This document shows positions 52,484-61,539 of a stretch of DNA of 64,000 nucleotides, one piece after another; position 1 is the stretch's first letter, and each line of letters begins with the position of its first letter. The DNA is taken from NCBI RefSeq assembly GCF_047314965.1, contig NZ_JBLBVK010000047.1, positions 124,001 through 188,000 on the forward strand, written 5' to 3'. The notes under the pieces are model-generated. The model was not told where the DNA came from, made no database searches, and was given only the letters and a program-made list of their open reading frames with translations. Origin of the DNA: JAVJUV01 sp047314965. Lineage in GTDB: Bacteria > Pseudomonadota > Alphaproteobacteria > Rhodobacterales > Rhodobacteraceae. Both the position numbers and the translations under genes were made by a program.

Positions 52484-54223
52484 TCACTGAGAACGCCAGC
52501 GTGCCACAAGATCGTCGTAGTTGACGGTCTCGCCCTGAGGCTTCTCGTTTTCCAGCTTGGCCTTCGGCGCACCGGGCTGGCTCAGCCAGTACTCCGGATC
52601 ACGCGGCTCGTTCAGACGAGGCCCGCAGCCGCCATAGACACCAGCCGCTTCGTCTGCCTGCTGCATCCGCGCCATGGTGATGTCCATCTCTTCGGCAAGA
52701 CGATCCATGGCTTCCTGGGCGGTGAAGGCACCCGAGTTCACGTCACCGATCTGCTGCCACCAGATCTGGGCCAGCTTCGGATAATCCGGCACGTTGATGC
52801 CGGTCGGCGACCATGCCACGCGGTCAGGCGAGCGATAGAACTCGACCAGGCCGCCCAGCTTGGGTGCACGCTCGGTGAAGGACTCGTGGTTGACCGACGA
52901 GTCGCGGATGAAGGTCAGGCCAACGTGCGATTTCTTCACGTCGACCGTCTTCGAGGTGACGAACTGGGCATAGAGCCAGGCCGCCTGAGCGCGATCCGAC
53001 GGGGTGGACTTGAGGAAGGTCCACGATCCCACGTCCTGGTAGCCAACCTTCTGGCCTTCGGTCCAATAGGGGCCGTGCGGGCTGGGAGCCATCCGCCACA
53101 GCGGGTTACCGTCGGCATCCACCGTGTTGTTGCCTTCCGACTGCGGCTTCACCATGTCTGCGGTAAAGGCCGTGTACCAGAAGATTTGCTGAGCCACGTT
53201 GCCTTGGCTCAGCGCCGGCAGCGACTGGTAGAAGTCGTAGGACGCCGCCCCCGGAGGTGCATAATTCCGCAGCCATTCGTCCCACTTGCGGATCGCGTAA
53301 ACGGCCGCCGGGCCGTTCGCCGCACCACCGCGCGACACGCTTGCGCCGACGGGGTTGCAGGTACCCGCTTCCATGCGGATGCCCCATTCGTCGACCGGAA
53401 TGCCGTTCGGTTCACCCACGTCGCCGGCACCGGCCATCGACAGCCATGCGTCGGTCATCCGCCAGCCAAGGTCAGGGGCGCGCTTGCCATAATCCATGTG
53501 GCCATAAATGCGGGTGCCGCCGATCTCCTGGACATCGTTGGTAAAGAACTCCGCGATATCCTCATAGGCCGACCAGTTGACCGGAACGCCCAGGTCATAG
53601 CCGTACTTCTCCTTGAAGCGGGCCTGGATGTCCGGATCGTCGAACCAGTCCTTGCGGAACCAGTAGAGGTTCGCGAATTGCTGATCCGGCAACTGGTAGA
53701 GGTTACCGTCCGGTCCGGTGGTGAACTGGATTCCCATGAAGTCTTCGAGATCCAGCGTGGGAGAGGTCGTTGCCGCCCAATCGCCCGCCATCTGTTGCGT
53801 CAGGTTATAGGCCAGCTGCAGACGCGAATGGGTACCGATCAGGTCGGAGTCGTTCACGTAACCGTCATAAAGGTTCCGGCCGGTCTGCATCTGTGTCTGG
53901 ACAGCCTGAACCACTTCGCCTTCGCCGAGGATCTGGTGGTTCACCTTGATGCCGGTGATTTCCTCGAATGCCTTGGTCAGTACTTCCGACTCATAGGAAT
54001 GCGTCGGAATGCCTTCCGAAAGCACGTTGATTTCCATACCGGCGTAAGGCGCCGCAGCGTCGATGAACCACTTCATCTCCGCCAACTGTTCGTCCTTGCC
54101 GAGCGTCGAAGGCTGGAATTCCTCGTCGATCCAGCGCTGGGCAGCCGCTTCATCAGCAAAAGCGCTACCGTATCCCGCAATGACGGCTCCCGCCGCCACT
54201 GCGGAGAGTAGATACATCCGCAT
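52484..54223 (-). CDS. glpV: Glycerol-type ABC transporter substrate-binding protein (GlpV-like)
   Basis: A 579-aa periplasmic binding protein, much longer than usual family-1 proteins. Signal peptide MRMYLLSAVAAGAVIAGYGSAFA; then ISVLSEGIPTHSYESEVL-like ligand region (residues about 60-80) and a C-terminal GVYGGCGPRLNEPRDPEYWL segment seen in GlpV-type proteins. Length and gene neighbours match the rhizobial glycerol system. SD GGGAGGAG precedes ATG at 54223; a second in-frame ATG is at 54217. An AT-rich dyad ACTAA-N4-TTAGT at 54300-54313 lies 77 bp upstream and could be a regulator site. Confidence 0.87.
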   Translation of the reverse strand: MRMYLLSAVAAGAVIAGYGSAFADEAAAQRWIDEEFQPSTLGKDEQLAEMKWFIDAAAPYAGMEINVLSEGIPTHSYESEVLTKAFEEITGIKVNHQILGEGEVVQAVQTQMQTGRNLYDGYVNDSDLIGTHSRLQLAYNLTQQMAGDWAATTSPTLDLEDFMGIQFTTGPDGNLYQLPDQQFANLYWFRKDWFDDPDIQARFKEKYGYDLGVPVNWSAYEDIAEFFTNDVQEIGGTRIYGHMDYGKRAPDLGWRMTDAWLSMAGAGDVGEPNGIPVDEWGIRMEAGTCNPVGASVSRGGAANGPAAVYAIRKWDEWLRNYAPPGAASYDFYQSLPALSQGNVAQQIFWYTAFTADMVKPQSEGNNTVDADGNPLWRMAPSPHGPYWTEGQKVGYQDVGSWTFLKSTPSDRAQAAWLYAQFVTSKTVDVKKSHVGLTFIRDSSVNHESFTERAPKLGGLVEFYRSPDRVAWSPTGINVPDYPKLAQIWWQQIGDVNSGAFTAQEAMDRLAEEMDITMARMQQADEAAGVYGGCGPRLNEPRDPEYWLSQPGAPKAKLENEKPQGETVNYDDLVARWRSQ

Positions 54224-54716
54224 CTGTCTCCTCCCTAAGTGTTTGGTCCATTGACTTTCGGACCTGCAAATCCTGCGACCAGACCGCGTCGCTTGTCAAA
54301 CTAAAAAATTAGTAATTGAACGATCCGAAATTGAAACCTCATTATTTTACGTCGCAGGCGTTATGGATAACGGCGTGCGCAGTTTCAGGCACGCCCCTTG
54401 GGATTGGCCTGTGGACACAGCGGCCCGAACGGCGTCGGTCTCCGAAAAAGGCGCAGTGTCGCGGGGGCTGAGATACGACATCTTGCCGAATTCCACACAC
54501 CGGTGAGCGTTGTTCTCGCGAACGCCTCAACAGCTCGTCCAAGGATTGATCCGGACTGGGTCCACTAATCTTGGCAGGGCGACTTTGTCCGCACAGCGGT
54601 CGCTAGCCAGATTTGGGTGAACGACCGCTTTCGGCGTAAGCCGCCACTGGGAATTTTGCGCCTAAGGTCAGCTTCGCGGACTATCCTGACCTTCGCAGGT
54701 TTGGCAAAAGGAAACC
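54224..54716. other. Gene-free stretch between transporter operon and phosphatase-like gene
   Basis: About 490 bp. The part near the GlpV-like gene (54290-54350) is AT-rich and should hold its promoter, with the dyad ACTAA-N4-TTAGT at 54300-54313. The rest (54400-54690) has no supportable gene; GGTCGCTAGCCAG and CGACCGCTTTCGGCG near 54598-54642 faintly recall the dispersed 46-bp repeat. Confidence 0.45.
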
Positions 54717-55310
54717 ATGACACAGTCTGTTCGTTACCTTTCGCACCCTCAGGTCATCATTGATCCTACGAAACCGGTGCAGAGTTGGTCACTCAACGAA
54801 CGCGGGCATGAGCGGGTCGCCGCGCTTGCAGCATCTGATGCGCTTTTGGGGACCCGGCACGTAATTAGTAGTGCTGAGACCAAGGCGCTCGAAACTGCCA
54901 CACCACTGGCGGAAGCTCTTGGGTGCCAGCTGGTAATACGTGAGGCGATGCATGAGAATGATCGGGGCGCCACTGGTTTTCTTCCACCGGATGAATTTGA
55001 AACCGTGGCAGACCAGTTCTTTGCTCATCCCGAGGAGAGTGTGCGGGGCTGGGAAACAGCTAAAACCGCGCAGGCGCGAATCGTCAGAGAGGTTCGCGCT
55101 TGCCTAGAGGCGTGCAATCGAGGCGATGTTCTCTTCGTCGGTCATGGTGGAGTGGGGACGCTTTTGTTTTGTCACCTTTCTCAAGTGCCAATCAGCAGGA
55201 GATTTGACCAGGGCTCAGGCGGCGGTGGCTGCTACTTTGAGTTTGCGGCGCCGAATGGAAAACCAATCGCAAATTGGCAGCCGCTCGAGAACCTGATCGG
55301 CAATGCCTAA
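54717..55310 (+). CDS. Histidine phosphatase (phosphoglycerate mutase-like) superfamily protein
   Basis: A 197-aa protein with the phosphoglycerate-mutase fold order: N-terminal YLSHPQV with the nucleophile-type His (residue 10), RHVISSAETKALETA, an acidic middle (EAMHENDRGATGFLP) and the late VLFVGHGGVGTLL (second His). The usual R-H-G triad is altered to S-H-P, so the N-terminal Arg is missing and activity may differ. SD AAAAGGAAA precedes the ATG. It is transcribed alone on the plus strand. Confidence 0.75.
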   Translation: MTQSVRYLSHPQVIIDPTKPVQSWSLNERGHERVAALAASDALLGTRHVISSAETKALETATPLAEALGCQLVIREAMHENDRGATGFLPPDEFETVADQFFAHPEESVRGWETAKTAQARIVREVRACLEACNRGDVLFVGHGGVGTLLFCHLSQVPISRRFDQGSGGGGCYFEFAAPNGKPIANWQPLENLIGNA

Positions 55311-55711
55311 GACAAGCTCGCGTAACCTTTTGGCTCCCAACAGTCATATGAGGCTTTCGTCAGATGTTTGGATTGCACCCCGTTGCTGCCGACCTCCGAA
55401 AAGTGGTCTTCCGAGGCGGCCGGAGTCCACGTCTATCGGTTCATCCAATACGTCCTGGAGGGGCAAGATCGCCGGGCGGGATCAGGCGGTCCGTCATCGC
55501 TGCCACAACCGCCCGAGCCTGAAACCGATAAGTCTCGAAACTCTTTTAAGGCCCGAGCATGCTCATCGCACTTTCAGCCGAACTTGACACTCATGTACCA
55601 ATAGGCGTTCATCGCAACCGATGCGGCGAGCAATTCAAATCCTCTGCCGTCGGGTTTCACCTCGCCCTTTCGAATAGTCACCGCCGTCATCTGGAGTGCT
55701 GCGGGCCGCAC
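55311..55711. other. Gene-poor stretch after the phosphatase-like gene
   Basis: About 400 bp. Apart from a possible small frame on the minus strand directly after galT (55574-55711), nothing is supportable; short frames on the plus strand lack coding bias. Confidence 0.4.
55574..55711 (-). CDS. Possible 45-aa protein directly after galT
   Basis: A GTG immediately after the galT stop opens a frame of 45 codons plus stop (or 38 from the ATG at 55690): it reads KGEVKPDGRGFELLAASVAM and ends NAYWYMSVKFG. It has reasonable codon use and aromatic content but no clear SD. It may be a small operon gene or the tail of a decayed one. I do not recognise it. Confidence 0.25.
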   Translation of the reverse strand: MRPAALQMTAVTIRKGEVKPDGRGFELLAASVAMNAYWYMSVKFG

Positions 55712-56749
55712 TCAGCCGAAGGTGTCCTGCTCAAGTGTTTCCGACTGCGCACGCAAACGGGCTGCAGCCTGTTCCGCCGTTAGATCGCGTTGGGGCTCCG
55801 CCAGCATCTCGTATCCGACTAGGAACTTCCTCACGGTCGCCGACCTGAGGAGTGGCGGGTAGAAATGGGCATGCAGTTGCCAATGCGCGGTCTCCTTCAG
55901 TCCGGGCGGCGCGCCGTGCCATCCCATCGAATAAGGAAACTCGGTCCGGAAGAGACCGTCGTAGCGCGTGCAAAGCCGTTTCAGAATTTCAGCGAGCCTG
56001 TCCCGCTCTTGTGTCGAAAGATCCGTTAGCCGGGGGCGGTGCCGTTTCGGCGTGAGCAGCGTTTCGAACGGCCAAACCGCCCAGAACGGCACCACGGCGA
56101 TCCAATCGTCATTTTCGACGACCACCCGGGTTTCGCCGCTCTGCTCCGCTTCGCAATATGATACGAGCAGGTTTTGTCCCGTTTCCGAGAGAAACGCTTC
56201 TTGCGCCTGGTCCTCTCGGGCTACTTCGCTCGGGACAAAATCGGAGGCCCATATCTGGCCATGGGGGTGAGGATTTGAGCACCCCATCATCGCCCCCTTG
56301 TTCTCGAAGATCGCCACCCAGGCGTAGTCCCTGGCCAAGGTTTCATATTCCCGGACCCAGACATCCACCACCTTGCGGATTGCCTCGACCGGCAAGGCCG
56401 GAAGCGTCAGGTCATGTCGTTCGGAGAAACAGATCACGCGAGAGGTTCCGCACGCCGTCCGGGACTGGAAGAGCGGCGAGCCGGTATCCTCGTGAAATGG
56501 GGTGTCCTTCAGAAGCGCGGGGAAGTCGTTTTCGAAGACAAAGGGCCCCGTATAGTCCGGGTTTCTGACGCCGTTCGCCCTTTCGTTGCCCGCGCAGAGA
56601 TAGCACCCCGCATCGTGTGGCGGCCGCTGCCTGTTCACTGGCGCCTCGGACTGTCCCTGCCAGGGACGGTTGCTCCGATGCGGAGACACAAGCACCCATT
56701 CGCGCGTGAGCGGGTTGTAGCGACGATGCGGATGTTGCTCGAAAATCAT
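55712..56749 (-). CDS. galT: Galactose-1-phosphate uridylyltransferase GalT
   Basis: Leloir-pathway enzyme: UDP-glucose plus galactose-1-phosphate gives glucose-1-phosphate plus UDP-galactose. The 345-aa protein has the catalytic SNPHPHGQIW (second His is the uridylylated one), the zinc-type CYLCAGNERANG and the late HAHFYPPLLRSA. ATG at 56749 matches the family start (MIFEQHPHRRYNPL). It is the last known gene of the DeoR-ABC operon, 46 bp after the IMPase-like gene. No galK or galE is in the window, which is odd if it served free galactose. Confidence 0.93.
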   Translation of the reverse strand: MIFEQHPHRRYNPLTREWVLVSPHRSNRPWQGQSEAPVNRQRPPHDAGCYLCAGNERANGVRNPDYTGPFVFENDFPALLKDTPFHEDTGSPLFQSRTACGTSRVICFSERHDLTLPALPVEAIRKVVDVWVREYETLARDYAWVAIFENKGAMMGCSNPHPHGQIWASDFVPSEVAREDQAQEAFLSETGQNLLVSYCEAEQSGETRVVVENDDWIAVVPFWAVWPFETLLTPKRHRPRLTDLSTQERDRLAEILKRLCTRYDGLFRTEFPYSMGWHGAPPGLKETAHWQLHAHFYPPLLRSATVRKFLVGYEMLAEPQRDLTAEQAAARLRAQSETLEQDTFG

Positions 56750-56795
56750 TCGATGCTCTCTTCTTGCCTCCAGATCGTGCGGGCAATCCACCCGG

Positions 56796-57629
56796 TCACG
56801 GCAGCGGCGCCGCGAGTTCGGCAATGCGCCTGCCCAGCGGCTCCGACGTCGCGGCGACCAATCTTCCATGCCGCAAGGACGGGGAATAGGGATGTTCGCC
56901 GTCGACTGCCGCCCAGCCCCCAACCTCTTCTACAAGCAAGACACCAGCGGCATGGTCCCACGGTTTCAGCGCGTATGAGCGCAGGAAATCGACCCGTCCA
57001 GAGACAAGCCCGCGATACTCGTGGCATGAGCAGCGGATATCGCGGATGTTCATGACCGGGTCGAAGCCCCTCCGCACGATTTCGCGCGTTGACGAGTCGT
57101 AGTCATCCAGAGTCACGTATCCTCTGGCCTGGTTGAGCGCCGAAGACTTGTCGCAAGACCCAAGCCGTGTAACCGTGCCGTCTGGGCGGCGAAACCATGC
57201 CCCGTCTCCGCGCTGGGCAAACATCCAGTCATCCAGCACCGGATCATAGAGAATACCGAACATTGTCTGCCCATTGTGGACCACCGCGAGGATCGTCCCG
57301 AAGACCGCAAGGCCAGCGACGTAGTTTCCCGTACCGTCGATCGGATCGACGATCACGCAGGTTTCGCAGGTGCAGATAGCATCAAGCAGTCGCGCGTCCT
57401 CGGCCACCGCCTCCTCTCCGATAACTGCGGCGCCAGGCAGGATTTTTTCGACGCCCCGCCGGATCATCTCTTCTGCTGCCCTGTCCGCAACCGTGACAAG
57501 GTCCGCCGGACCAGACTTCGTCTCGACGTCGCTGACGGACAAGTTGCGGAAGCGCGGCATGATCTCGCTGGCAGCTGCGTTGCGCACGACGTCGATAAGG
57601 TCATCGATGTCATGCGCGGACAGTCTCAC
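56796..57629 (-). CDS. Inositol monophosphatase-family phosphatase
   Basis: A 277-aa Mg-dependent, Li-sensitive-type phosphatase. Metal-site motifs: GEEAVAED (Glu), VDPIDGTGNYVAG (DPIDGT) and ALKPWDHAAGVLLVEE (WDxAAG). Members remove phosphate from inositol-1-phosphate, histidinol phosphate, PAP or fructose-1,6-bisphosphate. The start is GTG at 57629, overlapping the stop of the phosphodiesterase (GTGA), so the two are made together. In this operon it probably releases phosphate from a product of the imported diester; the substrate is inferred only. Confidence 0.9.
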   Translation of the reverse strand: MRLSAHDIDDLIDVVRNAAASEIMPRFRNLSVSDVETKSGPADLVTVADRAAEEMIRRGVEKILPGAAVIGEEAVAEDARLLDAICTCETCVIVDPIDGTGNYVAGLAVFGTILAVVHNGQTMFGILYDPVLDDWMFAQRGDGAWFRRPDGTVTRLGSCDKSSALNQARGYVTLDDYDSSTREIVRRGFDPVMNIRDIRCSCHEYRGLVSGRVDFLRSYALKPWDHAAGVLLVEEVGGWAAVDGEHPYSPSLRHGRLVAATSEPLGRRIAELAAPLP

Positions 57630-58399
57630 CGGGCAAGCCCCCGGACCCTCTGCGGGGTCACGACGTGATGGCCCTCTGGTGCGATATCGTGGAAAAAATA
57701 AAAATCCTGAAGCGCCGCCGGCCGGATTGGCTCGTTCCCGAAAGGCAAGGCGGAATCGTAGGGCGCCACCATGCTGCCTGCGACGTAGCACGTCATCCGA
57801 CCTTCGCTCGCGACGTAGGGGCGGTGAACATGGCCCGACAGCACTATGACTTGCTCGTGCGCCGTGCCCATTATTTTCATGAAACGCTCGCGCCCCTCCA
57901 ACCGGCAGAAGCCGTCGAACTGTTTCAACCCCAGAACGAGCGGCGGGTGATGCATGACGACGACAAGGCGGTCACCATTCTTCCGCGCCACCTCCTGCTC
58001 GAGAAGTACAAGACCCTCCTCGTCGAGCGCGCCCTCGGTTGTCGCCTCGATGCATGTATCAAGCCCGAGGAGGCGAACCCCAGCAACCTCGACGACCCGA
58101 TTTGTGATGTGCCAGTCTGCGAAGATCTTCGAAGTCTGGCCAAAGGCATGCATGCCCGCGGGCCCATCGTGGTTCCCGGGGACAATGGCGACCGGCACGC
58201 CGATCGCACTGAACATCTGCACGAAATCATCAAATTGACGGGGATCTGCCTTGTCGGTCAGGTCTCCCGAAACCACGACGAGATCGAGCGCTTCCGAAAC
58301 GGCTGTCAGATCTGCGACAACGGCCTTCGCCACGTCCTTGGGATCACCAACGGCGCCATTCAGTCCGAGATGCAAGTCAGAGACATGAGCGAGCCTCAT
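57626..58399 (-). CDS. Calcineurin-like metallophosphodiesterase (CpdA/GpdQ type)
   Basis: A 257-aa class III phosphodiesterase with the full dimetal motif set: HVSDLHLG (5-12), VVSGDLTD, VPGNHDG, VVMHHPP and LSGHVHRP. Relatives are the cAMP phosphodiesterase CpdA and the glycerophosphodiesterase GpdQ. No signal peptide is present, so it acts in the cytoplasm on material brought in by the neighbouring importer. It begins 40 bp after the UgpE-like permease and is coupled to the IMPase-like gene. Co-location with an Ugp-type transporter favours a glycerophosphodiester or sugar phosphodiester substrate. Confidence 0.92.
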   Translation of the reverse strand: MRLAHVSDLHLGLNGAVGDPKDVAKAVVADLTAVSEALDLVVVSGDLTDKADPRQFDDFVQMFSAIGVPVAIVPGNHDGPAGMHAFGQTSKIFADWHITNRVVEVAGVRLLGLDTCIEATTEGALDEEGLVLLEQEVARKNGDRLVVVMHHPPLVLGLKQFDGFCRLEGRERFMKIMGTAHEQVIVLSGHVHRPYVASEGRMTCYVAGSMVAPYDSALPFGNEPIRPAALQDFYFFHDIAPEGHHVVTPQRVRGLAR

Positions 58400-58439
58400 C
58401 GGTGGCCTCCTGAGGCTTCGAATGATACCGGAGCGATCT

Positions 58440-59252
58440 TCACTTGATCCCCGCTCGCATGAAGTTCGCGACGAACTGCCTTTGAAAAATGAGGAACGCG
58501 ATGATCAGCGGAGCTGTCGTCATTAACGTCGCCGCATTGACGAGCGACCATTCGATGCCGCTTTCCACTGTAGCGAAGACGCTCAAACCAACGGTCACCG
58601 GGCGCACCTCGGGCGAGTTTGTCACGATAAGGGGCCAAAGGAAGTTGTTCCAATGAAAGCTGATCGAAACAAGCCCATAGGCCAGATAGACGGGACGCGC
58701 CAGCGGCACGTAGACCGTCCAGAGGACACGCCAGGCGCCCGCGCCCTCGATCTGGGCCGCCTCGTCAAGCGACTTCGGCACCGTCAGAAATGTCTGGCGG
58801 AGCAAGAAAATCCCAAAAGCCGACGTCAGGTAGGGCAAGGCAATTCCGATAATCGTATCGGTGAGGCCGATCGTCGAAAGCGTAAGGTAGTTCTCCACGA
58901 TCAGGATCTCGGGCGAGATCAGAAGCTGCACCATCACGAGACTGAAGAGGAACCCTGCCCACCGGAAGCGATAGCGCACGAAGGCATAGGCCACGAGCGT
59001 GCAGAGGATGAGGTTGGCCACCAGCACCGTAACGATGAGGATCACCGTATTGAGGAAGTAGAGTGCGAAGGGTGCCGCGGCCCAGGCCTCGGTGAAATTC
59101 GACAGCGTGATCGGCGCGTTCCAAACGAAATTGGCCGAGTATCTCTCGGGGTGAAACGCAGTCCAGACCGAGTAAAGGAATGGCAGGCCCCAGACAGCGG
59201 CAAGCACGAAAGCCAGTGTCGTGAAGGCAATTCGGTTGAGCCCGGAGGTCAT
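58440..59252 (-). CDS. Ugp-type ABC transporter permease (UgpE-like)
   Basis: A 270-aa MalG-type permease with six spans and the EAA loop LDEAAQIEGAGAWRVLWTVYVPLARP. The ATG overlaps the UgpA-like stop by 4 bp. It forms the membrane channel of the DeoR-controlled importer together with the next gene. UgpE proteins serve glycerol-3-phosphate and glycerophosphodiesters. Confidence 0.87.
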   Translation of the reverse strand: MTSGLNRIAFTTLAFVLAAVWGLPFLYSVWTAFHPERYSANFVWNAPITLSNFTEAWAAAPFALYFLNTVILIVTVLVANLILCTLVAYAFVRYRFRWAGFLFSLVMVQLLISPEILIVENYLTLSTIGLTDTIIGIALPYLTSAFGIFLLRQTFLTVPKSLDEAAQIEGAGAWRVLWTVYVPLARPVYLAYGLVSISFHWNNFLWPLIVTNSPEVRPVTVGLSVFATVESGIEWSLVNAATLMTTAPLIIAFLIFQRQFVANFMRAGIK

Positions 59253-60124
59253 TGGTAATGCGCCTTCCTGTTGAGCACCCAGAACTGAAACGCCGCAAGG
59301 ATGCCGAGTATAACGACCATCAAGACGGTCAGCGTGGCGCCGTAGGCGAAGTCACGGAAGCCAAAAGTGACCTCATAGATGTAGTAGAGCAGGAGCGAGC
59401 TCGAATTGCTCGGCCCGCCCCGGGTCATTACCACGATGTGGTCGACAAGGCGGAAGGCGTTTATCAACGCGTTGACCGCCACGAAGATTGTCGTCGGCCT
59501 GAGAAGCGGAAGCACCACGTCGAAGAAAATCCGAACAGACCCTGCGCCTTCGAGACGGGCGGCGTCCTTGAGGTTTGTCGGGATGGATTGCAGCGCGGCC
59601 AGGTAGAAGATCATGAAGAGCCCGGCTTCTTTCCAAACCGCCACCACCATCATCGAGGCGAGCGAGGTTTCGGTGCTGCCGAGGAAGTTGATCGAGGGCA
59701 GTCCCACCGCGTTCAGAAGCTGTGACGCCAGGCCAATGCCCGGCGCGTAGAAGAAAAGCCAGATATTCGCGACCGCCACCATCGGCAGCATCGTCGGCAG
59801 GAAGAACGAAAGACGCATCAGCCCGGTCGCGGGAAGCTTGGAATTGACCAGAAGAGCCATGCCGATCGCCAGCGCGATAGCAATCGGCACGGTGCCGATC
59901 GCATAGATGAAGCTGTTGATCAGCACCTGCATCAGCTTGTCGTCTTCGAGCAGTGTCTCGTAATTCTTGAGGCCGACAAACCGCGACGGGCGGAAGGAAG
60001 AGCCGTTGTTCCAGAAGGAATTCAACAGCGCCTTGGCTGCCGGATAATGCGTGAATGCCACAAGAAGCGAACAGGGCATCAGAAGCAGGATAAATCCCAT
60101 CCCGTATGACAAGCGCATGTTCAT
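59249..60124 (-). CDS. Ugp-type ABC transporter permease (UgpA-like)
   Basis: A 291-aa MalF-type permease with six spans and the EAA loop LKDAARLEGAGSVRIFFDVVLPLLRP, plus the UgpA-type MTRGGPSNSSSLLLYYIYEV. The SD ahead of ATG 60124 is weak; an ATG two codons later is possible. A 13-bp-stem hairpin separates it from the binding-protein gene. Confidence 0.87.
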   Translation of the reverse strand: MNMRLSYGMGFILLLMPCSLLVAFTHYPAAKALLNSFWNNGSSFRPSRFVGLKNYETLLEDDKLMQVLINSFIYAIGTVPIAIALAIGMALLVNSKLPATGLMRLSFFLPTMLPMVAVANIWLFFYAPGIGLASQLLNAVGLPSINFLGSTETSLASMMVVAVWKEAGLFMIFYLAALQSIPTNLKDAARLEGAGSVRIFFDVVLPLLRPTTIFVAVNALINAFRLVDHIVVMTRGGPSNSSSLLLYYIYEVTFGFRDFAYGATLTVLMVVILGILAAFQFWVLNRKAHYQ

Positions 60125-60154
60125 GTGTCAGTTCGCCCGAGTTTCCGTTGGGGG

Positions 60155-60189
60155 TGACTGCGCGCCACGGGAAATATGGCGCGCAGTCA
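60155..60189 (-). other. Intercistronic hairpin after the UgpB-like gene
   Basis: TGACTGCGCGCCA (60155-60167) and TGGCGCGCAGTCA (60177-60189) form a perfect 13-bp stem around a 9-nt loop. It begins 13 bp past the binding-protein stop and ends 31 bp before the UgpA-like start. There is no T run on the minus strand, which fits mRNA stabilisation more than termination. Confidence 0.78.
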
Positions 60190-60202
60190 GTTCGTCCTCG
60201 CC

Positions 60203-61489
60203 TCAGCGATACTCGCCAAGGATGTCGTCAGCCTTTTCTTGGGCTTCGGCCAGCGCGGTGGCCGCGTCGGCCGCTCCCGTGATGACACCCTCGATGGCAT
60301 CGACCAGGAATTGCGTAACCCGCGCGCGCTGGAAGGTGGCGAACTCGCGATAGGCGTGCGGCATCTGGTCGAGCGCCACCAGCGCCTGCGGCAGGCGCTC
60401 GGCATATTCCTTCATCTGAGGCGTTTCCCAGGCCGCCTGGCTCGGGGCCACATAGCCTGTCGCCATGCTCCAGATCGCCTGGTTCTCGGGGGTCGTCATG
60501 AACTTGACGAAGTCGAGGGCTGCTTCACGCTCTTCGTCGGAAATGTCCTTGAAGATATAGAAGTTGCCGCCGCCGACCGGGGCACCCGGACCGTCGCCGC
60601 CGGGCAGGAAGCCCACGCCCCAGTCGAACTCAGCGTTCTCGTTGATGAAGGCAAGGTTGCCGGTCGAAGTCCAGATGGACGCCGCCTGACCTTCGAGGAA
60701 CGCCTTCGGCGTATCGCCCCAGGTGATGCCGCCCGGTGCCATGACCTCTTCGTCGGCAAGGCGCAGCATGAACTCAAGAGACGCCTTCGCCGCGTCGGTG
60801 TCGAAGCGCGCCTCGGTGCCCGTGTCGGTGGACAGGACATCGCCCTTGGACTTGACGAGGCCGCCGAAGAGCCACGCACCGGCAAGCCCGAGGTTCGGGA
60901 TGCGCGTGCCCCACTGGGTCACGTTGCCGTTCGCATCCTTGATAGTCAGTTTCTTGCCCATCTCGACCATCTCGTCCCAGGTCTTGGGCGTGACTTCTGG
61001 GTCGAGGCCGGCGGCGCGCCAGGCGTCCTTGTTGTAATAGAAAACCGGTGTCGACCGCTGGAAGGGGATCGAGTAGACCTTGGCGTCGAAACGGGTGTCG
61101 ACCATGAAGCCTTCATAGAAGCTGTCGATCCAGGCCTTATCCTCGGCCGAGGTCGCGATGTCCGAGATCGGTGTGATCACGTCCTCTTCGATCAAAGTGA
61201 AGATGTCGATGGCCAAAAGCACCGCGACTTGCGGCGGGTCGCCCGCCTGTGCAGCGGTCAGCGCCTTGGTGGTCGTTTCTTCGTAGTTCCCCGCATAGAC
61301 GGCCTTCACACTGTGCTGGGGGTTCTGCGCCGCCCAGGCGTTGGTCAGTTGCTCGATCGTAGCCACAGCGGGAGCGTTCACGCCGACAGGGAAATAGAAT
61401 TCCAAATCGGCCGCCTGAACCACTGGAGCGGTCATGCTCATCGCCGCGCCTATGATCAGCGGCAGCGCCGTTTTCTGTCTGATGTTCAT
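60203..61489 (-). CDS. Ugp-type ABC transporter substrate-binding protein (UgpB-like)
   Basis: A 428-aa family-1 periplasmic binding protein with signal peptide MNIRQKTALPLIIGAAMSMT and cleavage near VQAADLEF. The UgpB-type segments are YFPVGVNAPAVATIEQL, VYAGNYEETTTKAL, PFQRSTPVFYYNKDAW and WTSTGNLAFI. The resemblance to UgpB suggests a glycerol-3-phosphate, glycerophosphodiester or related phosphate ester ligand. ATG at 61489 follows the SD GAGGAGA. It lies between the ATPase (50 bp upstream) and the permeases. Confidence 0.88.
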   Translation of the reverse strand: MNIRQKTALPLIIGAAMSMTAPVVQAADLEFYFPVGVNAPAVATIEQLTNAWAAQNPQHSVKAVYAGNYEETTTKALTAAQAGDPPQVAVLLAIDIFTLIEEDVITPISDIATSAEDKAWIDSFYEGFMVDTRFDAKVYSIPFQRSTPVFYYNKDAWRAAGLDPEVTPKTWDEMVEMGKKLTIKDANGNVTQWGTRIPNLGLAGAWLFGGLVKSKGDVLSTDTGTEARFDTDAAKASLEFMLRLADEEVMAPGGITWGDTPKAFLEGQAASIWTSTGNLAFINENAEFDWGVGFLPGGDGPGAPVGGGNFYIFKDISDEEREAALDFVKFMTTPENQAIWSMATGYVAPSQAAWETPQMKEYAERLPQALVALDQMPHAYREFATFQRARVTQFLVDAIEGVITGAADAATALAEAQEKADDILGEYR

Positions 61490-61539
61490 GGTGTCTCCTC
61501 CTTGTTGTCGCCACCCTTGGCGGTGTTGTTGGTCCGGAA

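Noticed and set aside
52412..54211. 599-codon open frame antisense to the GlpV-like gene
   Set aside because: The minus-strand frame has a signal peptide and clear family features; the plus-strand frame is Arg/His-rich shadow sequence.
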